Below, piece after piece: positions 17,180 through 25,076 of a stretch of DNA of 64,000 bases. Under the pieces are notes generated by a model, which worked only from the letters and a program-made list of their open reading frames with translations, made no database searches and was not told the origin of the DNA. A program made the position numbers and the translations under genes. Within the stretch, counting starts at the first letter, position 1. Each line of letters begins with the position of its first letter. This DNA is from Nitrospirillum iridis (GTDB lineage Bacteria; Pseudomonadota; Alphaproteobacteria; Azospirillales; Azospirillaceae): NCBI RefSeq assembly GCF_014205765.1, contig NZ_JACIIZ010000019.1, positions 49,018-113,017 of the forward strand, given 5' to 3'.

Positions 17180-17389
17180 ATGACGGTACTGCCCTTTGAC
17201 CATCTGACCGTCGCGGAGCGTCTAACGCTGATCGACGAGCTTTGGGAGAGCCTTGACCCGCAGGATATTCCCCTGACGGACGCGCAGAAGGCCGAAGTCG
17301 ACCTGCGCTTGGCAACAGTTGATGAAGACATCAAGCACGGCATTCCGGCGGACGAATTGCTCGCCAAGCTGAAGCAACGTTACGCTTGA
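17180..17389 (+). CDS. Antitoxin of a RelE/ParE-type pair
   Basis: A 69-residue acidic protein of the 'addiction module protein' antitoxin family (CHP02574-like), recognised by FDHLTVAERLTLIDELWESLD at the start and a short acidic C-terminus (DELLAKLKQRYA) that would wrap the toxin. The ATG at 17180 fits the family N-terminus; the ATG at 17165 adds five residues. The stop overlaps the toxin start by four bases, as is usual for such operons. Autoregulation is expected from the family, but no operator was picked out. Confidence 0.85.
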   Translation: MTVLPFDHLTVAERLTLIDELWESLDPQDIPLTDAQKAEVDLRLATVDEDIKHGIPADELLAKLKQRYA

Positions 17390-17682
17390 CATTCACCATA
17401 ATCTTCACGCCCAAGGCTTCCGAAGAAGTCGACATCACGTCGGACTGGTACCAGGAGGAGGCCCCTCGTGCCAGAGCCCGTTTCGTTGAGGAATTGACAG
17501 CGATATTGGAGCGACTGGCCTACGCCCCGCGCCAGTTCCCCATCGTCCACAAGGACGTTCGGCGGGCGGTATTTGATCGCTTTCCCTACTTTTTGGTTTT
17601 TCGCATCATGGATGCGGAAGTGCATGTCCTGGCCTGCTTGCACAGCCGTCGCAACCCCAGGCATTGGCGGCGGCGCAGTTGA
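17386..17682 (+). CDS. Toxin of RelE/ParE family
   Basis: A 98-residue basic protein that pairs with the preceding antitoxin. TTG start inside the antitoxin end. The pattern FTPKASEEVDITSDWYQEEAPRA (split), RLAYAPRQFPIVHKDVRRAV and FPYFLVFRIMDAEVHVLACLHSRRNPRHW is typical of the ParE branch: an alpha hairpin, then a sheet ending in the His-rich HSRRNP(R/K)HW. ParE toxins attack gyrase and RelE toxins cleave mRNA; which applies cannot be told here. It converges on the Lrp gene with a three-base gap. Confidence 0.88.
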   Translation: MTFTIIFTPKASEEVDITSDWYQEEAPRARARFVEELTAILERLAYAPRQFPIVHKDVRRAVFDRFPYFLVFRIMDAEVHVLACLHSRRNPRHWRRRS

Positions 17683-17685
17683 TCC

Positions 17686-18171
17686 CTACGCCTCCTCCTC
17701 GAACACCGGATAGGTCCCGAAGTCGCGGATGGGGCGCAGGACGACGTTGCTGACGACGCGGGCGACCCCCATCTCGGCGTCGTCGATCCAGCTGTCGGTC
17801 AGTTCCTGGTAGGCCTCCAGATCCCGGCAGACCAGCTTGGCGATGTAGTCGTAGGGGCCGCTGACCTCGAAGCACTCGATGACCTCCGGCGCCTCGCGCA
17901 CCCGGCGTTCGAAGGCGCTGGTGCGCTGGCGTCCCTGCTTTTCCAGAGAGATCTGGGCCAAGACGAAGACGCAGGACTGGATGCGGCGCACATCCACCTG
18001 GGCCTGGTAGCGGACGATGATGCCCTCGCGCTCCAGCCGGCGCACCCGTTCCAGGCAGGGGCGGGCGGACAGGCCCACCCGTTCTGACAGGGCCTGGTTG
18101 GTGACGCGGCCGTCGGCCTGCAACTCCGTCAGGATCTTGATGTCGATGGCGTCGAGCTTGCGCGGCTTCAA
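17686..18171 (-). CDS. Lrp/AsnC family regulator
   Basis: DNA-binding regulator of 161 residues. The N-terminal winged HTH (about 8-60, DAIDIKILTELQADGRVTN and LSERVGLSARPCLERVRRLE) is followed by the RAM effector domain (about 75-155), where FEVSGPYDYIAKLVCRDLEAY is diagnostic. It lies directly downstream of the arginine dihydrolase-like and ornithine aminotransferase genes on the same strand, so it probably senses an amino acid of that pathway and regulates them. A 14-bp-arm inverted repeat lies 19 bases before its start and may be its autoregulatory site or the terminator of the upstream gene. Confidence 0.92.
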   Translation of the reverse strand: MKPRKLDAIDIKILTELQADGRVTNQALSERVGLSARPCLERVRRLEREGIIVRYQAQVDVRRIQSCVFVLAQISLEKQGRQRTSAFERRVREAPEVIECFEVSGPYDYIAKLVCRDLEAYQELTDSWIDDAEMGVARVVSNVVLRPIRDFGTYPVFEEEA

Positions 18172-18189
18172 GGCGGGGTCCGGTAGGGC

Positions 18190-18225
18190 GGAGGTGATGG
18201 CGCCAGCTTAAGCGCCATCACCTCC
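18190..18225. repeat. Perfect inverted repeat before the Lrp gene
   Basis: GGAGGTGATGGCGC and GCGCCATCACCTCC are exact complements separated by CAGCTTAA. The element sits between the stop of the arginine dihydrolase-like gene (18239) and the Lrp ATG (18171). There is no T tract, so it is either a hairpin/attenuator between the genes or an Lrp-type operator. Confidence 0.6.
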
Positions 18226-18238
18226 ACGCCCAAGGGCT

Positions 18239-19132
18239 TTACTTGGAACTTCTATCCAGCTTGAGAATCAGACAGAAGGCGGAGCCGCCGGACAGGCCGA
18301 AGTCGCTGATCGGCGTCTCATGCACGGTATAGCCGCGTTCCGTCAGCATGCCGCGCAGCGCCGGGCTGGCGGTGGCCAGCACGATGTCGCGGCCGATATT
18401 CACGGCGTTGACGGCCAGGGTGCAGGCGTCGGGCTCCGGCGCCACGATCAGGTTCTGCGCCCCGAAACGCTCGCGGATGCGGGCGTTGCCCTCGGCCGAG
18501 AAGGCGCCGGGGTAGTACAGTACCTCACCCCCGTTCAGCGGGCAGAGGCAGGTGTCCATGTGATAGAAGCGCGGGTCGACCAGCTGCAAAGCCTCGACCT
18601 CGACACCGAACAGGTCGCGCACCACGGCGGCGGCGGCCTGGTCGGAGCGCTGGCCGTAGCCCAGCCAGAAGGTGCGACGCACGGGGTCCCAGACGCAGTC
18701 GCCCGCCCCTTCCAGCACCACGCCCTCGGGCATGTCATGCACCCCGGCCAGCAGGCCCCGTTCCTTCAGGGCGTCGAAGGTGCGGCGGAACACCGCCGTC
18801 TCCCCCTGGCGCTGGGGATGGCGGAAGGTGGCGACCAGGGCCTTGCCGTCCAGCACCACGGCGGCGTTGGCGGTGAACACCATGTCGGGCAGGCCGGCAT
18901 GGGGCACGGCGAACTCCAGCTCCACGCCCAGGCCGCGCAGGGTGGCCGCCAGCCGTTCCCAGCCGCTGGTCGACCGGGCGCCGAGCACGCCCCCCTCCTC
19001 CTTCCACCGGTCGGGGCGCATCCAGGGATTGATGGCGTAGCTGACCTCGAAATGGTCGGGGGCGCACATCAGGATGCGGCCACCGGTGGGGCTGTCGGTG
19101 GCGACAGCGGCGGCCAATTGGGTGTCGGGCAT
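18239..19132 (-). CDS. Arginine dihydrolase-like (ArgZ/DDAH superfamily) enzyme
   Basis: Guanidine-group hydrolase of 297 residues. The sequence follows the catalytic domain of cyanobacterial arginine dihydrolase (ArgZ/AgrE), which converts arginine to ornithine, CO2 and two ammonia: RILMCAPDHFEVSYAINPWM at the start, LPDMVFTANA (81-90), EGAGD (141-145), FYHMDTCLCPL with His191, YYPGAF, and Cys287 near the C-terminus. Dimethylargininases have a charged residue where FTAN is found here. It lacks the second domain of AgrE. rocD lies 32 bases upstream and an Lrp regulator downstream, which fits arginine to ornithine to glutamate semialdehyde. Automated pipelines may call it dimethylarginine dimethylaminohydrolase; the dihydrolase reaction is inference from motifs and context. 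Confidence 0.82.
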   Translation of the reverse strand: MPDTQLAAAVATDSPTGGRILMCAPDHFEVSYAINPWMRPDRWKEEGGVLGARSTSGWERLAATLRGLGVELEFAVPHAGLPDMVFTANAAVVLDGKALVATFRHPQRQGETAVFRRTFDALKERGLLAGVHDMPEGVVLEGAGDCVWDPVRRTFWLGYGQRSDQAAAAVVRDLFGVEVEALQLVDPRFYHMDTCLCPLNGGEVLYYPGAFSAEGNARIRERFGAQNLIVAPEPDACTLAVNAVNIGRDIVLATASPALRGMLTERGYTVHETPISDFGLSGGSAFCLILKLDRSSK

Positions 19133-19164
19133 GGATGGGGTTCCCCGGATGTTGTTATGGGATG

Positions 19165-20391
19165 TCAGGCGAACACCGCCAGGGTCTGGGCCAGGCGGTC
19201 CACCGCCCAGTCCAGATCCTCCGGCGCGATCATCAGCGGCGGCGCCAGGCGCACCACCGTGTCATGGGTTTCCTTGGACAGCACGCCGCGGCGCATCCAC
19301 TCCTCCACCACCTGGCGGGCGGTGGCGCGGGCGGGGTCGATCTCCAGCCCCACCCACAGGCCCAGGCCGCGGACGTCGCGGATGAGGGGGCTGCGCAGGG
19401 CGTGCAGGCGGTCCATCAGGTGGGTGCCCAGCTCGGCGCTGCGCTGGACCAATCCCTCCTCCTCGATCACCGCCAAGGCTTCCAGGCCCACGGCGGCGGC
19501 CAGCGGGTTGCCGCCGAAGGTGGAGCCGTGGCTGCCGGGGTCGAAGACATCGATGACGTCCTGGCGGGCGACGAAGGCGGACACGGGCAGCACGCCGCCG
19601 CCCAGCGCCTTGCCCAGGCACAGGCCGTCGGGGCGGATGCCCTCATGCTGATGCGCGAACCAGCGGCCGGTGCGGCCCAGGCCGGACTGGATCTCGTCCA
19701 GGATCATCAGGATGCCGGCGCGGTCGCAGGCGGCACGCACACCCTTCAGATATCCGGCCGGCGGCAGGACGATGCCGGCCTCACCCTGGATGGGTTCCAG
19801 CAGCACAGCCGCCGTGTTGGGGCCGATGGCGGCGGTCAGGGCGTCCAAGTCGCCGAAGGGCACGATGCGAAAGCCGGGCGTGTAGGGGCCGAATCCCTCG
19901 CGGTAGGCCTCTTCGGAGGAGAAGCTGATGATGGTGGTGGTGCGGCCGTGGAAGTTGCCGGCGGCCACGATGATTTCCGCCCGGTTCGGCTCGACGCCCC
20001 GGTGGCGATAGGCCCAGCGGCGGGCGGCCTTCACCGCCGTCTCCACCGCCTCCGCCCCGCTGTTCATCGGGCAGGCGCCGTCCAGGCCGGTCAACGCGCA
20101 CAGCCGTTCCAGGAAGGGGCCCAGCTTTTCGGTGTGGAAGGCGCGGGAGACGACGGCCACCTTGGCCGCCTGCTCGGTCAGCGCCTTCAGGATGCGGGGA
20201 TGGCCGTGCCCGACATTGACGGCGGAATAGGCGCTCATCATGTCGAGATAGCGCCGGCCGGAATCGTCATGGACCCAGGCGCCCTGGGCGCGGGTGATCA
20301 CCACGGGCAAAGGCTTGTAGGTGTGGGCGCACCAGCGGTCTTCCAGGGCGATGGCCCGGTTGCCCATTTCGCCGCTCACCTGCTGGTCCAT
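19165..20391 (-). CDS. rocD: Ornithine aminotransferase
   Basis: PLP-dependent class III aminotransferase (408 aa) that moves the delta-amino group of ornithine to 2-oxoglutarate, yielding glutamate-5-semialdehyde. The start MDQQVSGEMGNRAIALEDRW was chosen for GGAGGGC just upstream. Other landmarks are YLDMMSAYSAVNVGHGHP, MNSGAEAVETAVKAARRW, LLEPIQGEAGI, LDEIQSGLGRTG and Lys261 in CLGKALGGG as the PLP lysine. All are strongly typical of RocD rather than ArgD. It is first in the rocD - arginine dihydrolase-like - lrp unit and diverges from gpmI across a hairpin-rich spacer. Confidence 0.94.
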   Translation of the reverse strand: MDQQVSGEMGNRAIALEDRWCAHTYKPLPVVITRAQGAWVHDDSGRRYLDMMSAYSAVNVGHGHPRILKALTEQAAKVAVVSRAFHTEKLGPFLERLCALTGLDGACPMNSGAEAVETAVKAARRWAYRHRGVEPNRAEIIVAAGNFHGRTTTIISFSSEEAYREGFGPYTPGFRIVPFGDLDALTAAIGPNTAAVLLEPIQGEAGIVLPPAGYLKGVRAACDRAGILMILDEIQSGLGRTGRWFAHQHEGIRPDGLCLGKALGGGVLPVSAFVARQDVIDVFDPGSHGSTFGGNPLAAAVGLEALAVIEEEGLVQRSAELGTHLMDRLHALRSPLIRDVRGLGLWVGLEIDPARATARQVVEEWMRRGVLSKETHDTVVRLAPPLMIAPEDLDWAVDRLAQTLAVFA

Positions 20392-20456
20392 GATCGCCCT
20401 CCGCCTCGTTGATCCCGATGGTGGCATGGCGGCGGCAGCCGAAACGGTCGAAGTTG

Positions 20457-20544
20457 AACGGTATGGCGACAGAACCGGTTGGCCCCGTCCGGTTCCGGCA
20501 TACCGTTTCTGTTCCCGTGCCCTGCACATCAGGCATGGGGACAG
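20457..20544. repeat. Two adjacent hairpin-forming repeats in the rocD-gpmI spacer
   Basis: First element: AACGGTATG (20457-20465) pairs with CATACCGTT (20499-20507), and GAACCGG (20472-20478) with CCGGTTC (20489-20495) inside it. Second element, starting two bases later: 20509-20544 folds into a 13-bp stem (two G-T pairs) with a ten-base loop. No T tract follows. The 294-base spacer also carries further copies of the core AACGGT. It may be a REP-like intergenic element or structured 5' leaders of the divergent genes. Confidence 0.55.
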
Positions 20545-20685
20545 GGACGACGGGTGAACCGTTGCCGACTTATAACGGTTTATCATGGGCGAAATTCGGA
20601 TGCGCCGCTTGCCTTCGGGCGCGGAAGTCCCGATTTTCAGGGAGTTCGCATCTCCTCCCCCATCAGGATCAGGGAACAGACAGCC

Positions 20686-22257
20686 ATGGCCGCCACCAAC
20701 AATCTCCCCCCCCGCCCCGTGGTGCTGTGCATCCTGGACGGCTGGGGCTACCGGGAAGAGGTGGCCGACAACGCCGTGGCCCAGGGCGACACCCCCAACT
20801 TCAACCGCCTGTGGCAGGACGCCCCCCATGGCCTGCTGTCAGCCAGCGAGGAGGATGTGGGCCTGCCCGCCGGCCAGATGGGCAATTCCGAGGTCGGGCA
20901 CATGAACCTGGGCGCCGGCCGCGTCGTGTTCCAAGACCTGCCCATGATCGACCGCGCCATCGCCCAGGGCGAGTTCGAGACCAATGAGGCGCTGACCGCG
21001 TTCAAGGCCGCGCTGAAGCAGTCCGGCGGCACCGCCCACATCCTGGGCCTGGCCTCACCCGGCGGCGTGCACAGCCACCAGGACCATATGGTGGCCCTGG
21101 CCAAGACCCTGGCCAAGGCCGGCATCCCCGTGGCCCTGCACGCCTTCACCGACGGCCGCGACGTGCCGCCGCAGAGCGCCCTGGAGCAGCTGGCCACCAT
21201 CGAGGCCGGGCTGAAGGATGCCCCCGGCGCCCGCATCGCCACCGTGGACGGCCGCTACTACGCCATGGACCGCGACAAGCGCTGGGACCGGGTGGAGAAG
21301 GCCTACCGCGCCCTGGTGTCGGCCGAGGGTGAGACGGCCGCCAGCGCCGAGGCGGCGGTGACGCAGAGCTATGATACCGGCAAGCACGACGAGTTCATCC
21401 TGCCCACCGTCATCGGCGGCTACGCCGGCATGAAGGACGGCGACGGCGTGCTGATGGCCAATTTCCGCGCCGACCGCGCGCGGGAGATCCTGGCGGCCCT
21501 GGTCGATCCGGAGTTCACGGGGTTCGAGCGCGGCGCGCCCGTGAAGTTCGCCGCCCAACTGGGCATGGTGGAGTATTCCTCCGCCCTGGCCAAGTTCCTG
21601 CCGGCCATCTTCCCGCCCAAGGAAATCCGCCACACCCTGGGCGAGATCGTCTCCCAGAAGGGCTTGAAGCAGTTGCGCATCGCCGAGACGGAGAAGTATC
21701 CGCACGTCACCTTCTTCTTCAACGGCGGCGAGGAGAAGGTCTATGAGGGGGAGGAGCGCATCCTCATCCCGTCCCCCAAGGTGGCGACCTACGACTTGCA
21801 GCCGGAGATGTCGGCCGATGAGCTGACCGACAAGCTGGTGGACGCCGTGGACAGCGGCAAGTTCGACCTGGTGGTGGTCAACTACGCCAACCCGGACATG
21901 GTGGGCCATTCCGGCATCCTGGCCGCCGCCATCAAGGCGGTGGAGGCCGTGGACCGCAGCATCGGCCGGCTGGAGGCCGCGGTGAAGCGCCAGAGCGGCA
22001 CCCTGCTGATCACCGCCGACCACGGCAATTGCGAGCTGATGAAGGATCCGGAGACGGGTGGCCCGCACACCGCCCACACGCTGGACCTGGTGCCAGCCAT
22101 CCTGGTGAACGCGCCCGCCGACGTGGTGCGCCTGGACCGGGGCAAGCTGGCCGACGTGGCGCCGACGCTGCTGGAGCTGATGGGCCTGGCCCAGCCGGAG
22201 GAGATGACCGGCCGCTCCCTGCTGGTCCGTGACGCGGCGCGCGCGGCGGCCGAGTAA
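20686..22257 (+). CDS. gpmI: 2,3-bisphosphoglycerate-independent phosphoglycerate mutase
   Basis: Glycolytic/gluconeogenic enzyme interconverting 3- and 2-phosphoglycerate through a phosphoserine intermediate with two Mn ions. 523 residues, normal for the family. Metal and catalytic motifs are visible: CILDGWGYRE (15-24), GQMGNSEVGHMNLGAGR with Ser68, HAFTDGRDVPP, NFRADRAREI, NYANPDMVGHSG, TADHGNCELM and GGPHTAHTLDLVP. The ATG at 20686 fits homologous starts; the frame is open upstream but non-coding there. It is followed after 11 bases by the envC-like gene. In many alphaproteobacteria this block directly follows rlmH; here about 8.6 kb intervene. Confidence 0.96.
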   Translation: MAATNNLPPRPVVLCILDGWGYREEVADNAVAQGDTPNFNRLWQDAPHGLLSASEEDVGLPAGQMGNSEVGHMNLGAGRVVFQDLPMIDRAIAQGEFETNEALTAFKAALKQSGGTAHILGLASPGGVHSHQDHMVALAKTLAKAGIPVALHAFTDGRDVPPQSALEQLATIEAGLKDAPGARIATVDGRYYAMDRDKRWDRVEKAYRALVSAEGETAASAEAAVTQSYDTGKHDEFILPTVIGGYAGMKDGDGVLMANFRADRAREILAALVDPEFTGFERGAPVKFAAQLGMVEYSSALAKFLPAIFPPKEIRHTLGEIVSQKGLKQLRIAETEKYPHVTFFFNGGEEKVYEGEERILIPSPKVATYDLQPEMSADELTDKLVDAVDSGKFDLVVVNYANPDMVGHSGILAAAIKAVEAVDRSIGRLEAAVKRQSGTLLITADHGNCELMKDPETGGPHTAHTLDLVPAILVNAPADVVRLDRGKLADVAPTLLELMGLAQPEEMTGRSLLVRDAARAAAE

Positions 22258-22268
22258 ACGCAACCCTG

Positions 22269-23591
22269 GTGATCGCAACCCGAGTGAGCCTCCACAGGGC
22301 CCCTTTTGGTGTTTTGACCCTGGCGCTGGTCCTGCTGGCGCCGGGCTGGGCGGCGGCTGAGCACGCCCCGCCCACCGTGCTGACGCCGGTGGCGCAAGCA
22401 GGTCAACCGGGCGCGGCGGGCAAGCCCGACCCGCAACGCCAACTGGACAAGGTGGAACGGGACCTGAAGGCCGACCAGGCCCGCAAGGCCGAGCTGGATG
22501 CCAAGAACGACGCGCTGGAGCGGGAGCTGGCCGATCTTCGCGCCAAGTCCGTGGCGGTGGCGGAGGATCAGCGCCGCCAGGACGACGCCCTGCGCGTCAT
22601 CGAGCAGTCCCTGGCCGGGCTGGCGGTGGACGAGAAGGACCAGATGGCCCGCATCGACTCCGACCGTGCCGCCCTGTCGGAGTTGCTGGGCGCTTTGCAA
22701 CGCCTGTCGCGCCTGCCGCCGGAGGCCATGGTGGCCAGGCCGGAGGCGCCGGGAGAGATGGTGAAAAGCGCCCTGCTGCTGCGGGAAGCCATCCCCCAGC
22801 TGAAAAAGCGGGCGGACGCGCTGGCGGCCCAGCTGCGCGACCTGGCCACCCTGCGCCAGAAACTGGCGGACAAGCGGGCCCAGTCCCTGGCCGCCAAGAG
22901 CGACCTGGAGAAGCGGGAGGCGGAGCTGCGCGACCTGGTGTCGCGGCGCGAGACCTTGTCCCGGGCCAATGACGCCGAGTTGCAGGACGTGGCCGGCCAT
23001 ATGGCCGTGCTGACGGCCCAGGCCGGCGACCTGCGGGACCTGATGGAAAAGCTGGAGGCCGAGCGCAAGGCCGCCGCCGAGCGCGCCCGCCAGGCGGAGG
23101 CGCAGAAGCGCCAGCTGGCGGAGGACGCGCGGCAGAAAAAGGCGCAGGAGCGGCTGGCCGCCATGGGCCGCACGCCCAAGGACGTGCCGGGCGGCCCGGC
23201 GCTGGGGGGCATGACCTTACCGGTGGCGGGTCCCGTGGCCCAGCGCTATGGTGAGCAGGACACCGTGGGCACCACCAGCCGCGGCATCCGCATCAGCGCC
23301 CGCGCCGGATCGCCGGTGGTGGCGCCGTATGAGGGATCGGTGGTGTTCGCCGGCCCCTTCAAGGGGTACGGGCTCATCTTGATCGTCGAGCACCCCAATG
23401 GGTATCATAGCCTCATCGCGGGATTGGGTCGGATCGATACGCGGGTGGGACAACGTGTGTTGACCGGCGAGCCCATGGGCGCCATGGCCAGCGACGGAAC
23501 CCCCACATTGTATTTCGAGCTGCGACGGGGCGGTCAGCCGATCAATCCCCTGCGCGGCTTCGCGGGCACCGAGGGTAAAGGACAAGGGTGA
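22269..23591 (+). CDS. EnvC-like murein hydrolase activator, degenerate M23 domain
   Basis: Periplasmic activator of cell-wall amidases at division. Signal peptide at 1-30 (GVLTLALVLLAPGWAAA), then two long coiled-coil stretches (about 55-125 and 170-290, with dense Glu/Arg/Lys/Ala) and a C-terminal LytM domain (about 315-435). The metal ligands of active M23 peptidases are replaced: RGIRISARAGSPV where HxGIDxxA is usual, and YFELRRGGQPINP where HFE is usual. This is the pattern of EnvC-type regulators rather than enzymes. GTG start, supported by position after gpmI. One base separates it from ctpA, so they form an operon. Confidence 0.9.
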   Translation: MIATRVSLHRAPFGVLTLALVLLAPGWAAAEHAPPTVLTPVAQAGQPGAAGKPDPQRQLDKVERDLKADQARKAELDAKNDALERELADLRAKSVAVAEDQRRQDDALRVIEQSLAGLAVDEKDQMARIDSDRAALSELLGALQRLSRLPPEAMVARPEAPGEMVKSALLLREAIPQLKKRADALAAQLRDLATLRQKLADKRAQSLAAKSDLEKREAELRDLVSRRETLSRANDAELQDVAGHMAVLTAQAGDLRDLMEKLEAERKAAAERARQAEAQKRQLAEDARQKKAQERLAAMGRTPKDVPGGPALGGMTLPVAGPVAQRYGEQDTVGTTSRGIRISARAGSPVVAPYEGSVVFAGPFKGYGLILIVEHPNGYHSLIAGLGRIDTRVGQRVLTGEPMGAMASDGTPTLYFELRRGGQPINPLRGFAGTEGKGQG

Positions 23592-23592
23592 G

Positions 23593-25053
23593 ATGAAGAA
23601 ACTGCTGACCTCCGTGGCCGTGGTGGCCCTGGTCTACCTGGCAAGCCCCCTGTCCCGGCCGCTGGACGCCAAGCCGCCGATCAAGGCGGAAACCTACAAG
23701 CAGTTGGAACTGTTCACCGAAGCGTTTGAGCGGGTGAAGTCCGACTACGTGGAGGAGGTGCCGGACGACCAGTTGGTCGAGGCCGCGATCAACGGCATGC
23801 TGGCCTCGCTGGACCCGCACTCGAACTTCATGAACAAGAAGAATTGGGAGGACATGCAGGTCCAGACCAAGGGCGAGTTCGGCGGCCTGGGCCTGGAGGT
23901 CACGGAAGAGAACGGCGTGGTCAAGGTGATCTCGCCCATCGACGACACGCCGGCAAGCCGGGCTGGCGTTCAGCCGGGCGACTACATCACCCACCTGAAC
24001 GACGAGGCCATCGTCGGCCTGGGCCTGAACGAGGCGGTGGAGAAGATGCGCGGCGCCCCCGGCAGCGACATCAAGGTGACCATCCACCGCAACAACGTGC
24101 CGCAGCCCATCAACCTGACCCTGACCCGCGCCGTCATCAAGGTGCAGTCGGTGCGTTGGCGGGTCGAGGGCAATGTCGGCTACATCCGCCTGTCGGGCTT
24201 CACCGAGCAGACCCAGGTGGGCCTGGACAAGGCCTTGGCCGGCATCCAGAAGGAACTGGGCGACAAGGTCATCGGCTATGTCCTGGACCTGCGCAACAAC
24301 CCCGGCGGTCTGCTGGACCAGGCCATCTCGGTCAGCGACACCTTCCTGGAGCGGGGCGAGATCGTCTCCACCCGCGGTCGCCGCCCCGACCAGGGCGAGC
24401 GCTATAACGCCAAGGCGGGCGACGCCATCCATGGCCTGCCGCTGGTGGTGCTGATCAACAGCGGTTCGGCCTCCGCGTCCGAAATCGTGGCCGGCGCCCT
24501 GCAGGACCACAAGCGCGCCATCCTCATGGGCACGCAGAGCTTCGGCAAGGGGTCGGTCCAGACCATCATGCCCATGCCCGGCGGCAACGCCATGAAACTG
24601 ACCACCGCGCGTTACTACACCCCTTCCGGCCGCTCCATCCAACAGCTGGGCATCACCCCGGACATCGAGGTGCAGCAGGCCAAGGTGGAAGAGGTGGGCA
24701 CGCCCGCCGGCATCATCCGCCGGCGCGAGGCCGACCTGCCGCATGCCCTGCGCAACACCGATCCCAACGCCAAGCCGCCGGCCAAGCCCGACGACAAGGG
24801 CGATGCCAAGGACAAGACCTCGGACGGCAAGACGCCCGATGCCAAGGGGGCCGACGCCAAGGGTGCCGACAAGGCCAAGGCCGACACCAAGAGCCCAGAC
24901 CCGAAGGCTGGCGGGAAGGGCCAGGACACGCCCGGCACGCAAGCGCCGCCGGCCGCCACCGGTGAGGCCACGCCCCAGGACTATCAGCTGACGCGGGCGC
25001 TGGACCTGCTGCGGGGGCTGTCGCTGTTGCAACAGTCCAAGGCCACCAACTGA
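23593..25053 (+). CDS. ctpA: C-terminal processing peptidase, S41 family
   Basis: Periplasmic serine protease that trims or degrades exported proteins. N-terminal signal/anchor (4-25), a PDZ domain (about 90-170, EFGGLGLEV ... RAGVQPGDYITHLN), and the S41 catalytic core with Ser294 in GSASASE and Lys319 in SFGKGSVQ, 25 residues apart as in characterised CtpA. The C-terminal 110 residues (from about 390) include a lysine/aspartate/alanine-rich low-complexity tail with repeated DAKGAD units, then a short conserved-looking end. The tail is unusual in length. It is preceded by the EnvC-like activator and followed by a YibQ-like protein, the common alphaproteobacterial order. Confidence 0.95.
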   Translation: MKKLLTSVAVVALVYLASPLSRPLDAKPPIKAETYKQLELFTEAFERVKSDYVEEVPDDQLVEAAINGMLASLDPHSNFMNKKNWEDMQVQTKGEFGGLGLEVTEENGVVKVISPIDDTPASRAGVQPGDYITHLNDEAIVGLGLNEAVEKMRGAPGSDIKVTIHRNNVPQPINLTLTRAVIKVQSVRWRVEGNVGYIRLSGFTEQTQVGLDKALAGIQKELGDKVIGYVLDLRNNPGGLLDQAISVSDTFLERGEIVSTRGRRPDQGERYNAKAGDAIHGLPLVVLINSGSASASEIVAGALQDHKRAILMGTQSFGKGSVQTIMPMPGGNAMKLTTARYYTPSGRSIQQLGITPDIEVQQAKVEEVGTPAGIIRRREADLPHALRNTDPNAKPPAKPDDKGDAKDKTSDGKTPDAKGADAKGADKAKADTKSPDPKAGGKGQDTPGTQAPPAATGEATPQDYQLTRALDLLRGLSLLQQSKATN

Positions 25054-25076
25054 TGCCCAGAGACTGAGGGGATCCC

